NCBI GenBank assembly: GCA_025362235.1
Contig: JANYGZ010000040.1
Coordinates: forward strand, 1 to 63,138
DNA from: Ferruginibacter sp.
Lineage (GTDB): Bacteria > Bacteroidota > Bacteroidia > Chitinophagales > Chitinophagaceae
Reading direction: 5' to 3'
Length of the DNA stretch: 63,138 nt
Numbering within the stretch: position 1 is the first letter of the stretch; the number at the start of each line of letters is the position of its first letter. A program made the position numbers and the translations under genes. Positions 56,101 to 63,138 of the stretch are shown in pieces. The notes beneath the pieces are model-generated. The model did not search any database. It had not been told where the DNA came from and saw nothing but the letters and a program-made list of their open reading frames with translations.

Positions 56101-56667
56101 CTTCTCTTCAATCTTTAATTGTTTGGTAGCTGCATCTTCGGCCACGCCCCAGTTACACACTTCCCGGTGCACTTCTTCATCGGTGTAATCGGGGTGCAGC
56201 AAGGCATCCAGGTATTCTTCAAACAGTTTATAAAAAACATCACCGCCTGCAGCAGTATTAAAATTATAAGCGGTGTAGGTTTGGTTGGTAAAGGCATTTG
56301 AAAAAGCCAGCGACATACCTTCTGATGTATTCAATGTGCGGCCCTTGTTGCCTTTTGTTATTAGAAGATGTTCCTGTGTATGCGGCTCACCTTTGTTGGA
56401 GAGTGGCAAGGAGTTTACCCAGATATAGGTTTGTGGTACAGATTCTATCTGCAGCAGGTCTAATGTAAAACCTGTTTTGTCATGTATAAAGCGTCCACCC
56501 ATTGGCTGGCCTGCATCATTCAGGTAAATGGCAGTGGCGGTAAAGCCATTTAATTTTTGCCCCTGTGTAAGAGAAGACAATGTGGGTGCCGTATTTTTTT
56601 GTGCAACACAAACCGGGGCAATCAACACAAAATAAAAACTCACTGCAATCAATAGACGGAACTGCAT
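53101..56667 (-). CDS. Exported M16-family metalloprotease (pitrilysin/presequence-protease-like)
   Basis: 1188 residues with a signal peptide cut after VCVA. The inverted zinc motif HxxEH is HTQEH at residues 96-100, and the third ligand Glu lies in LKIEEKGSVYNEM about 75-80 residues on. Four M16 half-domains fit the length, as in presequence proteases that enclose and cut peptides. It should work in the periplasm. A late segment (SYSTGVGCSPGSGNFSYYAER) is Gly/Ser-rich like the substrate-binding loop of the family. Single gene. Confidence 0.9.
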   Translation of the reverse strand: MQFRLLIAVSFYFVLIAPVCVAQKNTAPTLSSLTQGQKLNGFTATAIYLNDAGQPMGGRFIHDKTGFTLDLLQIESVPQTYIWVNSLPLSNKGEPHTQEHLLITKGNKGRTLNTSEGMSLAFSNAFTNQTYTAYNFNTAAGGDVFYKLFEEYLDALLHPDYTDEEVHREVCNWGVAEDAATKQLKIEEKGSVYNEMKTSMNNPYAQAYVGMAKLLYGNAHPLSFNAGGNPDDIRILDAANIKQFHELNYHLGNMGAITSLPKTMPLDAVLKETDEILNRLQPAAYKKQFNNTVPAPNAAPEGTVQLVEYPSTNEQDPGLMLFAFPATLKLSATEELMLTNFLSVFAGDASTNLYKKFIDSKTKEIDLGAQGLFAGLDNNAGQPVYIGITDVGAANLTKEKAAMAVQKMMEELSRIASFNDGSPELKAFNQRFKNSLTDYKRSLSKLTNTPPKFGFRDTYESWYQQLDEMAKIKDFKKSIILVPQFAEIDQLLATGKNFWNSYLTKWKLTTALPYVMVAKANTQLLAQQDSAAKLRASAEIAVLKTKYNVTGDQEAIQKYKEEYDANTATLENAAAANSIKFIDNPPLTLDDQLNFKTTVLANKIPMVASTFNNMTSATIGLALKLDNMPADKLVYLAMLPELLTQTGIIKNGKAISYEDMMQLQRQQILSLTCNYSTNRRTGRVELLVKGAGNNITESQSSVQWMTDVLQNPYWKMENISRIRDLVNQVLSNKRKTMQNAEEAWVNDPAAAYRSQDKPLLMATSSFLTAAHNVHRLRWMLMEAGNGTDRNAAAAYLDKLGTATGSRDSLKLLLAKIQGLNTIMVVMDEPLQSIYSAFGALDSTAKKTVTEAAKDLDQVMSELPDASLIADWQYLCKQMKRDLLQTPEKTLADLNDVRKTLLHTANARMFIISSGASQLALQKNINSLLAGLSKDGVTKANYSAKKLIDERLKQRLSTAENPVYVGLINPNTATGVFINAVRLLTFADTSREKLLQFLAAQLFAGGGKQSVYTKTTGAGLSYSTGVGCSPGSGNFSYYAERTPLLPQTLSFVIDEIKKTPNDPAMSEYIFSLAVSANRSSAGYEERGEAMAADITDGLSPTVISNFRKALLRLRKMPGLMDEVYKRKDGVYEKILPGYGIKMKDVQNVSNFVIGAEKQMAAYETYLQSKDGVDTKLHRIYPRDYWMVVE

Positions 56668-57007
56668 AACATAGTTGTTTTGATGGAATAATAAATATAA
56701 CGAAAAAGAAGAAGCTCTTAAAATAATGTATAGGCTGTTTGCCTTTAAGACATCTTTATATCATTTTCAACTTAACGTTTTAACGAGTCAACTTCAATTT
56801 CCCTGCAGTGGCGAAAGAGTAGCTTTTTGTTATAAATAATTTGACGTAATTCCGCCGATTGCAGGGATGCCGTTGTGATTAAGAAAGCTGGTATTATTTT
56901 AAGGATAAGTTCCGAATTGCACATGCAGGACTATGGCAGAGACTCACAGAGGATTACGCAGGCTTGCTTCAGAATAAAAATGTATGTAAACTAACAAAAG
57001 GAAGTTT

Positions 57008-57015
57008 TACATTTG
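57008..57015 (+). promoter_or_regulatory. -7 box of the small secreted protein gene
   Basis: TACATTTG fits TAnnTTTG exactly and lies 22 bases before the ATG at 57037. A -33 TTG is not clear. Confidence 0.5.
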
Positions 57016-57036
57016 TTATTACAAAAAAGTAAAAAA

Positions 57037-57399
57037 ATGAAAAAAAAACTTTCCAATGGCGTTGTATCAGCCTGCTGTTTTATTTTTTCAATGGCTGTGT
57101 TTGCCGACCTTAATGGTAAATGGGCAGGTAGCATTACCACGCCCGATGGCCAACAACTACCTGTTACTTATACTTTTAAAGTAGACGGGAATAAACTGAC
57201 TGGTACAGCAGAATCTCCGGCAGGTGTAATAAGCGTAGATGATGGACATGTAGTTGCTGATTCCTTCAATTTTAAAGTTACTGTAGATGGTAACGATTAT
57301 CCACACGCTGGCAAAATTTATGATGACTCGTTAGTTGTTGATATAGACTTTGGCGTCCAAAAAGTAAAGACAACACTAAAACGGGTAGTTGATAAATAA
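57037..57399 (+). CDS. Small secreted beta-sheet protein
   Basis: 120 residues with a signal peptide (VVSACCFIFSMAVFA) and a beta-rich domain: LNGKWAGSITTPDGQQLPVTYTFKVDGNKLTGTAESPAG..., like lipocalin-type or DUF-class barrels often seen beside hydrolases. The ATG at 57037 is preferred because the -7 box lies before it and the frame to 57013 adds only a few codons. Function unknown. Confidence 0.75.
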   Translation: MKKKLSNGVVSACCFIFSMAVFADLNGKWAGSITTPDGQQLPVTYTFKVDGNKLTGTAESPAGVISVDDGHVVADSFNFKVTVDGNDYPHAGKIYDDSLVVDIDFGVQKVKTTLKRVVDK

Positions 57400-57798
57400 T
57401 TATGTCTAAGAGAGGTTTTACAAACGTGACCTATGCTATTAACGGTATTAGATCATATTTCGCAACACTACTGTTTTCGGTTACTGGGTTGTTGTGAATA
57501 TACTCCAGCTTTCACCTTGCCACTTTTCACAAACCACAGCCCGGAATTACTATAAAAATGGTTAATCAACCATTGCGAAAACATATATTACCGTGAATGT
57601 GACGGTGAATATAATTTGGATGATAATTTTTCGTTATAGTTAAAAAAATAAACATCATGACTGTAACTTCAGTTATAATAGACATTATTCTTGGAATAAT
57701 AATAGGATTGCTACTCGAAAAAAATAGTAATTGAATTTAAAAAAACAACCCTTTTTAATTACAGCCTCTTTGCATTAATTACAACATACTTTAACTAG
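57400..57798. other. Intergenic region with one possible 25-residue membrane peptide
   Basis: About 400 bases with no clear gene. At 57657-57734 an ATG frame encodes a 25-residue peptide (MTVTSVIIDIILGIIIGLLL, then EKNSN), a single hydrophobic helix; it lacks a convincing ribosome site. ACAAACCACAGCCCGG near 57537 is a half of the palindromic repeat family. The stretch from 57750 matches sequence near 59470. Confidence 0.35.
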
Positions 57799-58068
57799 TT
57801 AAGTGCCGATTGTGCGGCAATGAATGGCTTGTTTTAATTCATTAAAACGACTCTCTGCTTCTGTCAGTCTCTTTTCATTAATGGTGTAGCCTTTTACCAA
57901 ATAATCTTTTAAGCGTTGGGTGGCCCATTTGCAAAATTGAATACCTCTTTTGCTGTTTACACGGTAACCAATTGAAATAATTACATCAAAATTGTAGTGG
58001 TCTATATTCCTGCTGATGGTCCTTTTCCCTTCCTGGCGAACTGTTCGGAATTTCCGAACAATTGATTC
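57799..58068 (-). pseudogene. C-terminal fragment of a RhuM-family (virulence) protein
   Basis: The minus strand encodes about 88 residues: ESIVRKFRTVRQEGKRTISR, then YNFDVIISIGYRVNSKRGIQ, WATQRLKDYLVKGYTINEKR and TEAESRFNELKQ, ending IGT and TAA at 57799. This is the middle of the RhuM family. There is no start codon; an XRE gene begins 65 bases beyond. The upstream half has been lost. Confidence 0.75.
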
Positions 58069-58133
58069 GGTATCTAATTAGGCAGACTCAAATATATTGG
58101 AAAGATGTTTGCTGATATTGGCTTTTCGATTTA

Positions 58134-58370
58134 ATGAATAAATCGCTTGCTGATATTTTTGGAATTGTTCTTAAGGAATTAAGAAATGAAGCAGGCATTT
58201 CACAGGAAAATTTAGCTTATGAATGTGATTTAGACAGGTTTTTTATTTCTATGCTGGAAAGAGGCTTAAGAATGCCAACAATAGACACCTTTTTCAAAAT
58301 ATCAAAGCCACTTAATAAAGCTCCATTTGAAATCATTAAGTTGGTTGAACAAAAATTTACTTCAAAATAA
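58134..58370 (+). CDS. XRE-family helix-turn-helix regulator
   Basis: 78 residues, essentially one HTH domain: LKELRNEAGISQENLAYECDLDRFFISMLERGLRMPTIDTFFKIS. A typical small Cro/CI-like protein. It stands beside a RhuM relic and a HicAB pair, so an origin in a mobile island is likely. Targets unknown. Confidence 0.85.
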   Translation: MNKSLADIFGIVLKELRNEAGISQENLAYECDLDRFFISMLERGLRMPTIDTFFKISKPLNKAPFEIIKLVEQKFTSK

Positions 58371-58518
58371 AAAAAACTATTCTAATAGTAATTGAAGGTT
58401 TGCCGAAATATTGAGGAATAAGTTTGGCTTGTAGTATTTGTAACTAAAACATTTTAAGAAATACAAGGATGATTAAGTAAATCCAAAAATGTCATTTCCA
58501 TAAGTCAAATTTTAAAAA

Positions 58519-58968
58519 TTATAACTCTACAGACATTAGTTCCCTTCCTAAATTGTGCATTGCGGTTTCGATTTTTTTTACTTGAGCTATTCGAGGCTTT
58601 TTTAATCCTGAAGCATAATGTTGAAATTGCTTTTGATTTATTCCTGTCATACGTTCTAAAGCAGAATTTGTGAAGGTTTTTTTATAAAAATTTAAAAAAC
58701 TTTCAGCATCAAATTTGAAAACTATTTCGTAATCACCCTTTAAAATGGCGGGAATATTTTCATCTTGATTATATTTTTTTAATAACTCTATCCCATTTAA
58801 TGAAGATTCCTTTGCCTCATCAACAGTATCTCCATGGCCATATATTCCTGGCACATTTTCGGCATACGAGGTATATGAATCATCACTTCGCTCGATGATT
58901 ATTCTAATTTTTTTGTTTTTTATGCTTGGTTGTTTGGTCGTTTGTTTGGTTTTACGTTGCGTGTTCAT
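58519..58968 (-). CDS. hicB: HicB-type antitoxin with C-terminal HTH
   Basis: 149 residues. A basic N-terminal tail is followed by the HicB fold (IRIIIERSDDSYTSYAENVPGIYGHGDTVDEAKESSLNGIELL) and a C-terminal XRE-like HTH (LERMTGINQKQFQHYASGLKKPRIAQVKKIETAM), which would let it repress its own promoter. It follows the hicA gene at 59084-59263 with a gap of 115 bases, longer than usual. Confidence 0.85.
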   Translation of the reverse strand: MNTQRKTKQTTKQPSIKNKKIRIIIERSDDSYTSYAENVPGIYGHGDTVDEAKESSLNGIELLKKYNQDENIPAILKGDYEIVFKFDAESFLNFYKKTFTNSALERMTGINQKQFQHYASGLKKPRIAQVKKIETAMHNLGRELMSVEL

Positions 58969-59083
58969 TTTTATTTAGCTCTTTATGTTTATATCGCTTT
59001 AAAACAGATGGGTATTCAAAAATCCCATCTGTTTTAATCTAGCAACGAGATAATAATATATCTCAAGTTTAAATTGAAAGAAA

Positions 59084-59263
59084 TCATTTAATTCCCATTT
59101 CTTTCCTCATTTTCATTTCCAAACCTTTTCCGAGCTCTTTTGCGCCGTGAAAGGGAACGGGATACTTTTGCCCATTTTTCTCATAAATGTAATGGCTGCC
59201 TTCTGCCTTAATTAGGCTCCAACCATTTTTTTTAATTAGTCGATGAAATTCTGAATTCTTCAT
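59084..59263 (-). CDS. hicA: HicA-type mRNA interferase toxin
   Basis: A 59-residue gene (ATG at 59263, TGA at 59084). It has the HicA double-stranded RNA-binding-like fold: HRLIKKNGWSLIKAEGSHYI with the catalytic His of GSHYIY, YPVPFHGAKELGKGLEMKM with the later pattern HxGxKELxxG. Free HicA cleaves mRNA; HicB from the next gene blocks it. Upstream there is an A/T-rich stretch that should hold the promoter. Confidence 0.88.
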   Translation of the reverse strand: MKNSEFHRLIKKNGWSLIKAEGSHYIYEKNGQKYPVPFHGAKELGKGLEMKMRKEMGIK

Positions 59264-59462
59264 TTACTTTATTGATTTTATAATCCATTCGCGATTTCCC
59301 TCCTTGAAATGTTTTTAATGATTAAATATTGTTACCTTACAAAGGTAGTAATATTACTACCTTTTTTCCAATTTTATTTTCAAAAATTTTTAAAAAATAA
59401 TTTAATAATTCAAATTAAGTGATGGAATCTATAATGTCTCCGGCGGGGTAATTCAAAAGAAT

Positions 59463-59530
59463 TTGGATTTTAAAACAGCTGCTTTGCATCAATTACAACT
59501 TATTTAAACTAATAAGTACCGATTGTGCTG
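59463..59530. repeat. Diverged repeat of the RhuM 3' end
   Basis: About 60 bases (CAGCTGCTTTGCATCAATTA ... AGTACCGATTGTGCTGCA) match 57757-57820 (CAGCCTCTTTGCATTAATTA ... AGTGCCGATTGTGCGGCA). In the first copy this is the end of the RhuM fragment and its downstream flank; here only the flank and last codons are left. Confidence 0.75.
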
Positions 59531-59595
59531 CATACTATTGAGGAGCTAATAAAAACTATCCTCCGAAAAATTTATTTATTAGCGAGGCTTTTATT

Positions 59596-59772
59596 TTATG
59601 CATTCTCTAACCTTTCAACTTCAATTTGTACTACTATATGAATTCCTTCAGACCCATCAAAAAATTCTACTGTTGCAAATCTACCTTCAATTTTTGTTAG
59701 ATGCATGGGTAAACCGCGATTTAGAATTTTAAACTTATCAAGGACTTTTTCAGAAAGTGGAGTTAATGCCAT
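59596..59772 (-). CDS. Small conserved-looking protein, 58 residues
   Basis: ATG at 59772, TAA at 59596. The sequence MALTPLSEKVLDKFKILNRG continues with a strand (MHLTKIEGRFATVEFFDG) and ends EVERLENA. Balanced composition and a complete small domain suggest a real gene. A TTAATT-rich leader precedes it. Family not recognised. Confidence 0.5.
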   Translation of the reverse strand: MALTPLSEKVLDKFKILNRGLPMHLTKIEGRFATVEFFDGSEGIHIVVQIEVERLENA

Positions 59773-59861
59773 TTTAGTTATTTTAAATTGACTGTTAATT
59801 TAATTCATTATTTTACTTTCACTTTCAATTGGATTTAAGCAAACCCTTAATAGTGGTTACA

Positions 59862-60410
59862 ATGGACACAAAATTTTATTTGAACCCGGAAGACCTTAAA
59901 GTTTTAGCAGACAATACTAAGACATTAGGTCAAAAATTATATGCAATTTCAAAATATTGTTCATGTTATTTTTACAATAATTTTGAAAGAGAACCTGATG
60001 ATTTAGAAAAGTATGAGGCACTAATATTTGCATGTTTTTGGACCTTTAAAGTTGCAAGTTCATTATATAGGTTACCTGAAAATACTCAAAGAGAAATATT
60101 TATGGAACTATATAGTGATGCTGATCAGAAAATTCAAAGTAAAGTTATTGAAAGCAAAGATTGTATAAAATTATTTGCCACGCGAACAGAGCTTTACTTA
60201 AAAGAAACGAATATTATGCATTCTGAAAATTATAGCTTTAACCCGATACTTGACAAATTATATTTATCGCCACTTTCTTCATCCTCGAAAATTTCTTCTA
60301 TACCATTCAACCCTATGGAATATTTAAAGTTGGTTGGAATCTTTACAATAGGATTGAAGAATTATGATAAAGTAGTTAAATATACGATTAAGATGTTTGA
60401 AGATACTTAA
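59862..60410 (+). CDS. Unknown mainly helical protein
   Basis: About 182 residues from the ATG at 59862 (an earlier TTG at 59829 is possible). MDTKFYLNPEDLKVLADNTK opening, Cys- and Tyr-rich centre (YCSCYFYNNF), all predicted helical; no domain known to me. Strong AT bias compared with the housekeeping part of the window, as for the other island genes. Single gene between two minus-strand units. Confidence 0.55.
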   Translation: MDTKFYLNPEDLKVLADNTKTLGQKLYAISKYCSCYFYNNFEREPDDLEKYEALIFACFWTFKVASSLYRLPENTQREIFMELYSDADQKIQSKVIESKDCIKLFATRTELYLKETNIMHSENYSFNPILDKLYLSPLSSSSKISSIPFNPMEYLKLVGIFTIGLKNYDKVVKYTIKMFEDT

Positions 60411-60471
60411 AAAAACAAGCGCATTTAACAAAACATTCTTATCGATTCTTGCCTTATGCCTTATTATATTT

Positions 60472-61311
60472 TTACTCGCTTACACAACTAATTTTTTCGA
60501 TAGTTGGGCTTTCATTATTAATTTCTGATTTTAGAATATAGCCAATCAGTAAAGTAGTGTTTTTATTTTTTAAATAATTTCTAATTTTAAAGGCGTTGAT
60601 CCCCTCTTTAGGTTTATATGCCTGAGAAAATACGAGCCAGTTTTCTAGCTTTACTTTTTTTTCATCTATAGATTCAACTTCTCTTACCTCAATAACTTCT
60701 ATATAAATACAATCAATTTTATTAACTAAAGTTGTATCTGGAAACGCCAACTTTAAATCAATAAAGTCGGAAGTTTTATCTGTTGGACAAAAAAAAGTAA
60801 ATTTTGGATTGTTATGAGAGTAAGAATATCCTTTAGATAAATATTTTGGTTCATCAATAAGTTCATTATAAGTTCCTATCTCACCAATTACTTGATTTGT
60901 TTGAATTATTTTTTCTTTTATTTTTTCTTTTATATTTGAGTTATCTCCTGTAATTTTTTCCTGTTTTTTTATACTTGCAAGTAGTTTGTACAGCTCTTCG
61001 TTTAATATTCTTAGGCTGTCTAACGATTGATTTTTTGCCTTACTACTTAACAAAACACTATCATTGAAATAGTTCGCTTTTTGAAGTAAGGAAAATTTCT
61101 CTTTATCAGATAAGTACTGGCTTTGGTAATAAAATGTAATATAAAAAACGCTACTTATTAAAGCAATCACAGATAATATTGGTACGTATCTTAACACTTT
61201 GGCATTTGATTTTTTATCTACACGACCTTTTCCATAGGCAAACACTCCTATAAATGATATTAGGGATAAAAACGCCGGGATAATATATGTTAAGTCAATG
61301 TTTTTAATCAT
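60472..61311 (-). CDS. Membrane protein with coiled-coil, second gene of interrupted operon
   Basis: About 279 residues. Two membrane helices (about 8-25 and 42-62), then a long coiled-coil (DKEKFSLLQKANYF... to IKEKIKEKIIQTNQVIGEI, about 68-155) and a C-terminal beta domain. The ATG at 61311 is chosen since it overlaps the stop of the gene before it (ATGATTAA), a sign of translational coupling. The frame is open five codons further. Family unknown. The first gene of this operon is split by an insertion element. Confidence 0.65.
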   Translation of the reverse strand: MIKNIDLTYIIPAFLSLISFIGVFAYGKGRVDKKSNAKVLRYVPILSVIALISSVFYITFYYQSQYLSDKEKFSLLQKANYFNDSVLLSSKAKNQSLDSLRILNEELYKLLASIKKQEKITGDNSNIKEKIKEKIIQTNQVIGEIGTYNELIDEPKYLSKGYSYSHNNPKFTFFCPTDKTSDFIDLKLAFPDTTLVNKIDCIYIEVIEVREVESIDEKKVKLENWLVFSQAYKPKEGINAFKIRNYLKNKNTTLLIGYILKSEINNESPTIEKISCVSE

Positions 61312-61459
61312 TCTTGGCTTCGGCAATTTGATTGTTACTTTTCTTTAAAAGAGCAATTAAAGTTCCACTCCAACTTAATCCGGCAAAAATAGAAGCTTTT
61401 AAACTTACTGGGTCTAATAAAACATAAGCTAATAAAGCACCTATTAATGGGAGGACTAA

Positions 61460-61467
61460 AAAATCTA
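61460..61467. repeat. Target site duplication, left copy
   Basis: AAAATCTA left of the element; the right copy at 62452-62459 is AAAGTCTA, 7 of 8 bases identical. IS1595-type elements make 8 bp duplications. Confidence 0.7.
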
Positions 61468-61489
61468 TAGGTATATACGTTTAGGTCGC

Positions 61490-61524
61490 CCATTGGGTTA
61501 AAAAGAGCTATTTTAGCTCAATGG
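61490..61524 (+). promoter_or_regulatory. Hairpin covering the transposase start
   Basis: GAGCTA (61505-61510) pairs with TAGCTC (61514-61519), and CCATT (61490-61494) with AATGG (61520-61524), which contains the ATG. Such hairpins keep read-through messages from host promoters untranslated in several IS families. Confidence 0.5.
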
Positions 61525-62421
61525 ATAAAAAGTTTAAGTTTGTAGGTGTGAATTCAATAAAATTTAACCGACAATTTAAAGATGATACAAGTTGCTATGA
61601 ATATTTAGCATCATTAAAATGGATGGACGGAACCTTTGAGTGTAAAAGGTGTAAATACAGTAAGTTTTATAAAGGGAAAAAACCATTTTCAAGAAGATGT
61701 TTAAAATGTAAATATGATGAAAGCCCAACAGCAGGAACTATGTTTGATAAATGTAAGTTTTCATTATTAATAGCATTTCATATAGCTTTTAAAATTAGTA
61801 CAAAGAAAAAGGGGATGTCGTCTTTAGAATTAAGCCATGAGTTTGAATTGCGACAACCAACATGTTGGGAGTTTAAATGGAAAATACAACAAGCTATGCA
61901 AAGTAGTAAACTTCATCCATTGGAGGGAGAAGTCCATGTTGATGAGTTTTTTATTGGAGGCCCAGAGGAGCAGAAACGTGGCCGCAGCAAAGGCAACAAA
62001 AGATTGGTAGTTGTGGCATTAGAAAAAGTAAAAGAAGGAGTAGGGAGAGCTTACGCACAAATTATTGAACAAGCTTCATCGGAAGAATTTAAGCCATTCT
62101 TTAAAACCTATATTCAAAAGGAAGCAAATGTAATAACAGATGAGTGGGTAGGATATTTACCATTGAAGAAAGAATTTTAAAAATTTAAAACAGATTCGTT
62201 CAAATGATGGTAAAAATTTCACAGACTTGCATATTCACATAATGAATTTGAAAGGATGGCTGAGGGGAATACATCATCATTGTAGCAAAGAGCGTTTACA
62301 GGGTTATTTAGATGAATATCATTACAGATGTAATAGAAGAAATAATATGGATACAATCTTTCATAAATTAATTGAAAGAATGGTAAAAAATAAGCCAAAG
62401 AGAATTGGGGATGAGGTATAA
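61521..62421 (+). pseudogene. IS1595-like transposase, frameshifted
   Basis: About 300 residues over two frames. The first (61521-62180) has an N-terminal zinc ribbon (CKRCKYSKFYKGKKPFSRRC), the first catalytic Asp in HVDEFFIGG and the second in VITDEWVGY. After LPLKKEF comes a stop; one T fewer in the T4 run at about 62175-62178 would carry the frame on as KNLKQIRSNDG to DLHIHIMNLKGWLRG, which gives the Asn and Lys of the DDxNxK motif, then YLDEYHYRCNRRNN. The element is probably inactive unless frameshifting occurs. Confidence 0.85.
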
Positions 62422-62766
62422 GAGTATGGGTTGTCTAAACGTATATACCTAAAAGTCTAATCTAAAATAAAATGTATTGGTTCTCTCTGGAAACATTTTC
62501 ATTAAAAAGAGAATAGTCCCTTTGAATTCATCGGAGTAAAGTGATAGTAAGTGTGCGCATATTGCACCCATCCAAGTTTTAAAAAACACACTCCCAAATA
62601 ATGAAACTGCTATATTTAAAATATTTTCTATCTCTTCTAATTTAACTGTTTTAAATTTAAATTCTGTTAGCTCAATAAATTTAACCAACTCATAAATATA
62701 CTTAAGTATTTAATTCTAAAAACTCTAAATTTATAAGTTATCTAATTCATCTGAAAATTAATCCCT

Positions 62767-62788
62767 TCGCCCACTACGTCGCCCACTA
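62767..62788. repeat. Short tandem repeat near the tRNA-Leu end
   Basis: TCGCCCACTA-CG-TCGCCCACTA. Located 55 bases past the 3' end of tRNA-Leu, at the border of the island. It might be an attachment-site remnant, but no second copy at the other end of the island was seen. Confidence 0.4.
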
Positions 62789-62799
62789 AAAAATAAAAA

Positions 62800-62829
62800 A
62801 GTCCTGAAAGTTAATACTATCAGGACTTC
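62800..62829 (-). terminator. Terminator of the tRNA unit
   Basis: AAGTCCTGA and TCAGGACTT form a 9 bp stem with A-rich sequence on the left, which is a T run on the minus strand. It lies just behind tRNA-Leu. Confidence 0.75.
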
Positions 62830-62842
62830 TACAATTTACCAG

Positions 62843-62928
62843 TACTCGGGATGGGAGTTGAACCCACACTCGCCTTACAGCGAACAGGATTTTAAGTCCT
62901 GCGTGTCTACCAGTTCCACCACCCGAGT
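62843..62928 (-). tRNA. tRNA-Leu (anticodon UAA)
   Basis: 86 bases with a long variable arm as expected for leucine. Acceptor ACTCGGG/CCCGAGT, anticodon stem CAGGA/TCCTG with loop CTTAAAA (anticodon TAA), T arm GTGGGTTCAACTCCCAT. CCA is not encoded. It is the second gene of a minus-strand pair with tRNA-Gly. Confidence 0.95.
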
Positions 62929-63004
62929 GACACTTACCTCTTTAAAAAAGAAGTGGTATTAGAAAAAAAAAGCAGATAACAAAAGCTATCTGCCTGCATT
63001 TCAG

Positions 63005-63077
63005 AGCGGAAGACCGGGCTCGAACCGGCCACCTCGACCTTGGCAAGGTCGCGCTCTACCAAATGAGCTACTTCCGC
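63005..63077 (-). tRNA. tRNA-Gly (anticodon GCC)
   Basis: 73 bases: acceptor GCGGAAG/CTTCCGC, D arm GCTCATTTGGTAGAGC, anticodon stem GACC/GGTC with loop TTGCCAA (anticodon GCC), T arm CCGGTTCGAGCCCGG. CCA is not encoded. 76 bases ahead of tRNA-Leu on the same strand. Confidence 0.96.
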
Positions 63078-63138
63078 TTTTAGAAGCTACGCTTCAGTCT
63101 CAAAAGAACTATTCTTATTTTTCGGACTGCAAAAATAA

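Larger units (their letters stand above)
61468..62451 (+). mobile_element. IS1595-family-like insertion sequence, 984 bp
   Basis: The ends are inverted: TAGGTATATACGTTTAG at 61468-61484 and CTAAACGTATATACCTA at 62435-62451, followed inward by related bases (CGCCCAT / ATGGGTT). An 8 bp near-identical target duplication flanks it. One transposase gene, broken by a frameshift, fills it. Between the left end and the transposase start is a hairpin whose 3' arm includes the ATG. Confidence 0.88.
61304..62688 (-). pseudogene. Small membrane-protein gene split by the insertion sequence
   Basis: The 5' part (ATG at 62688, 79 codons, ending RLDF) lies right of the element and the 3' part (IDFLVLPLIGALLAYVLLDP ... 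AEAKND, stop at 61304) left of it. Removing the element and one copy of its 8 bp target duplication joins ...FRLDF to LVLPLIG in frame, giving about 132 residues with an N-terminal amphipathic part and a membrane pair (AICAHLLSLYSDEF, then PLIGALLAYVLL and GLSWSGTLIALL). Size and topology recall small holin-like proteins, but the family is not recognised. Confidence 0.75.

Noticed and set aside
61521..62421. Programmed frameshift in the transposase
   Set aside because: Related elements normally encode one continuous protein, and the T4 run is not a classical slippery site; mutation is more likely.
62767..62840. Attachment site of an integrated element
   Set aside because: No matching copy of the tRNA end and no integrase in the window; kept only as a short repeat.

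Overview
The window is AT-rich DNA of a Bacteroidota bacterium, most likely a member of the Chitinophagaceae. Signs of this are promoter boxes of the TAnnTTTG type, the GxxExxY, Pr6Pr, DUF6515 and M81 families, a NUDIX-type arabinose regulator in the AraR style, and many secreted or lipoprotein enzymes with short signal peptides. No rRNA, CRISPR array, prophage or plasmid backbone was seen. Two tRNA genes (Leu-UAA, Gly-GCC) close the right end.

Layout. 0-3.7 kb: a GxxExxY putative nuclease gene set among many copies of a ~22 bp repeat, an orphan MoxR/chelatase-type ATPase, a lipoprotein gene, and a small membrane-protein gene bracketed by a ~100 bp direct repeat. 3.7-17.5 kb: housekeeping genes (murB, priA, an acyltransferase, rplU-rpmA followed by a 57-residue histone H1-like protein too short for usual gene calling, a PolX-like protein with a degenerate polymerase site, a large NtrY-like kinase, mazG, a HAD hydrolase). 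17.7-32.2 kb: a DUF4259-type pseudogene with two in-frame amber codons, then a complete minus-strand arabinose locus: araB, araD, GH127, araA, a sodium symporter, the regulator araR, GH51, a sugar porter and a mutarotase. The secreted glycosidases release L-arabinose, two transporters import it, and AraA/AraB/AraD convert it to xylulose-5-phosphate. A good promoter (TTG-N19-TATATTTG) lies before araB.

32.3-57.4 kb: a mosaic of single genes: a GyrI-like protein, a ParE-type and a MazF-type toxin-antitoxin pair, an ECF sigma factor with a membrane partner, a GAF/degenerate kinase, membrane proteins, an M81 peptidase, a TlpA-like lipoprotein, a guanidinium-type SMR exporter, malic enzyme and a large M16 protease. 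Between them sit decaying genes (TIR protein with a stop, GH13 fragment, frameshifted desaturase, GNAT, ArsC and flavoprotein fragments) and a family of palindromic repeats with core GTGGTTCG/CGAACCAC.

57.4-62.8 kb: a small accessory island against the 3' side of tRNA-Leu. It carries a RhuM fragment, an XRE regulator, hicA-hicB, unknown genes, and a two-gene membrane operon whose first gene is split by an IS1595-like element with an 8 bp target duplication (7/8 identical). I found no single complete, clearly novel system. The strongest leads are the repeat-flanked GxxExxY gene, the amber-interrupted DUF4259 fusion, the catalytically altered PolX, and the IS-interrupted membrane operon.
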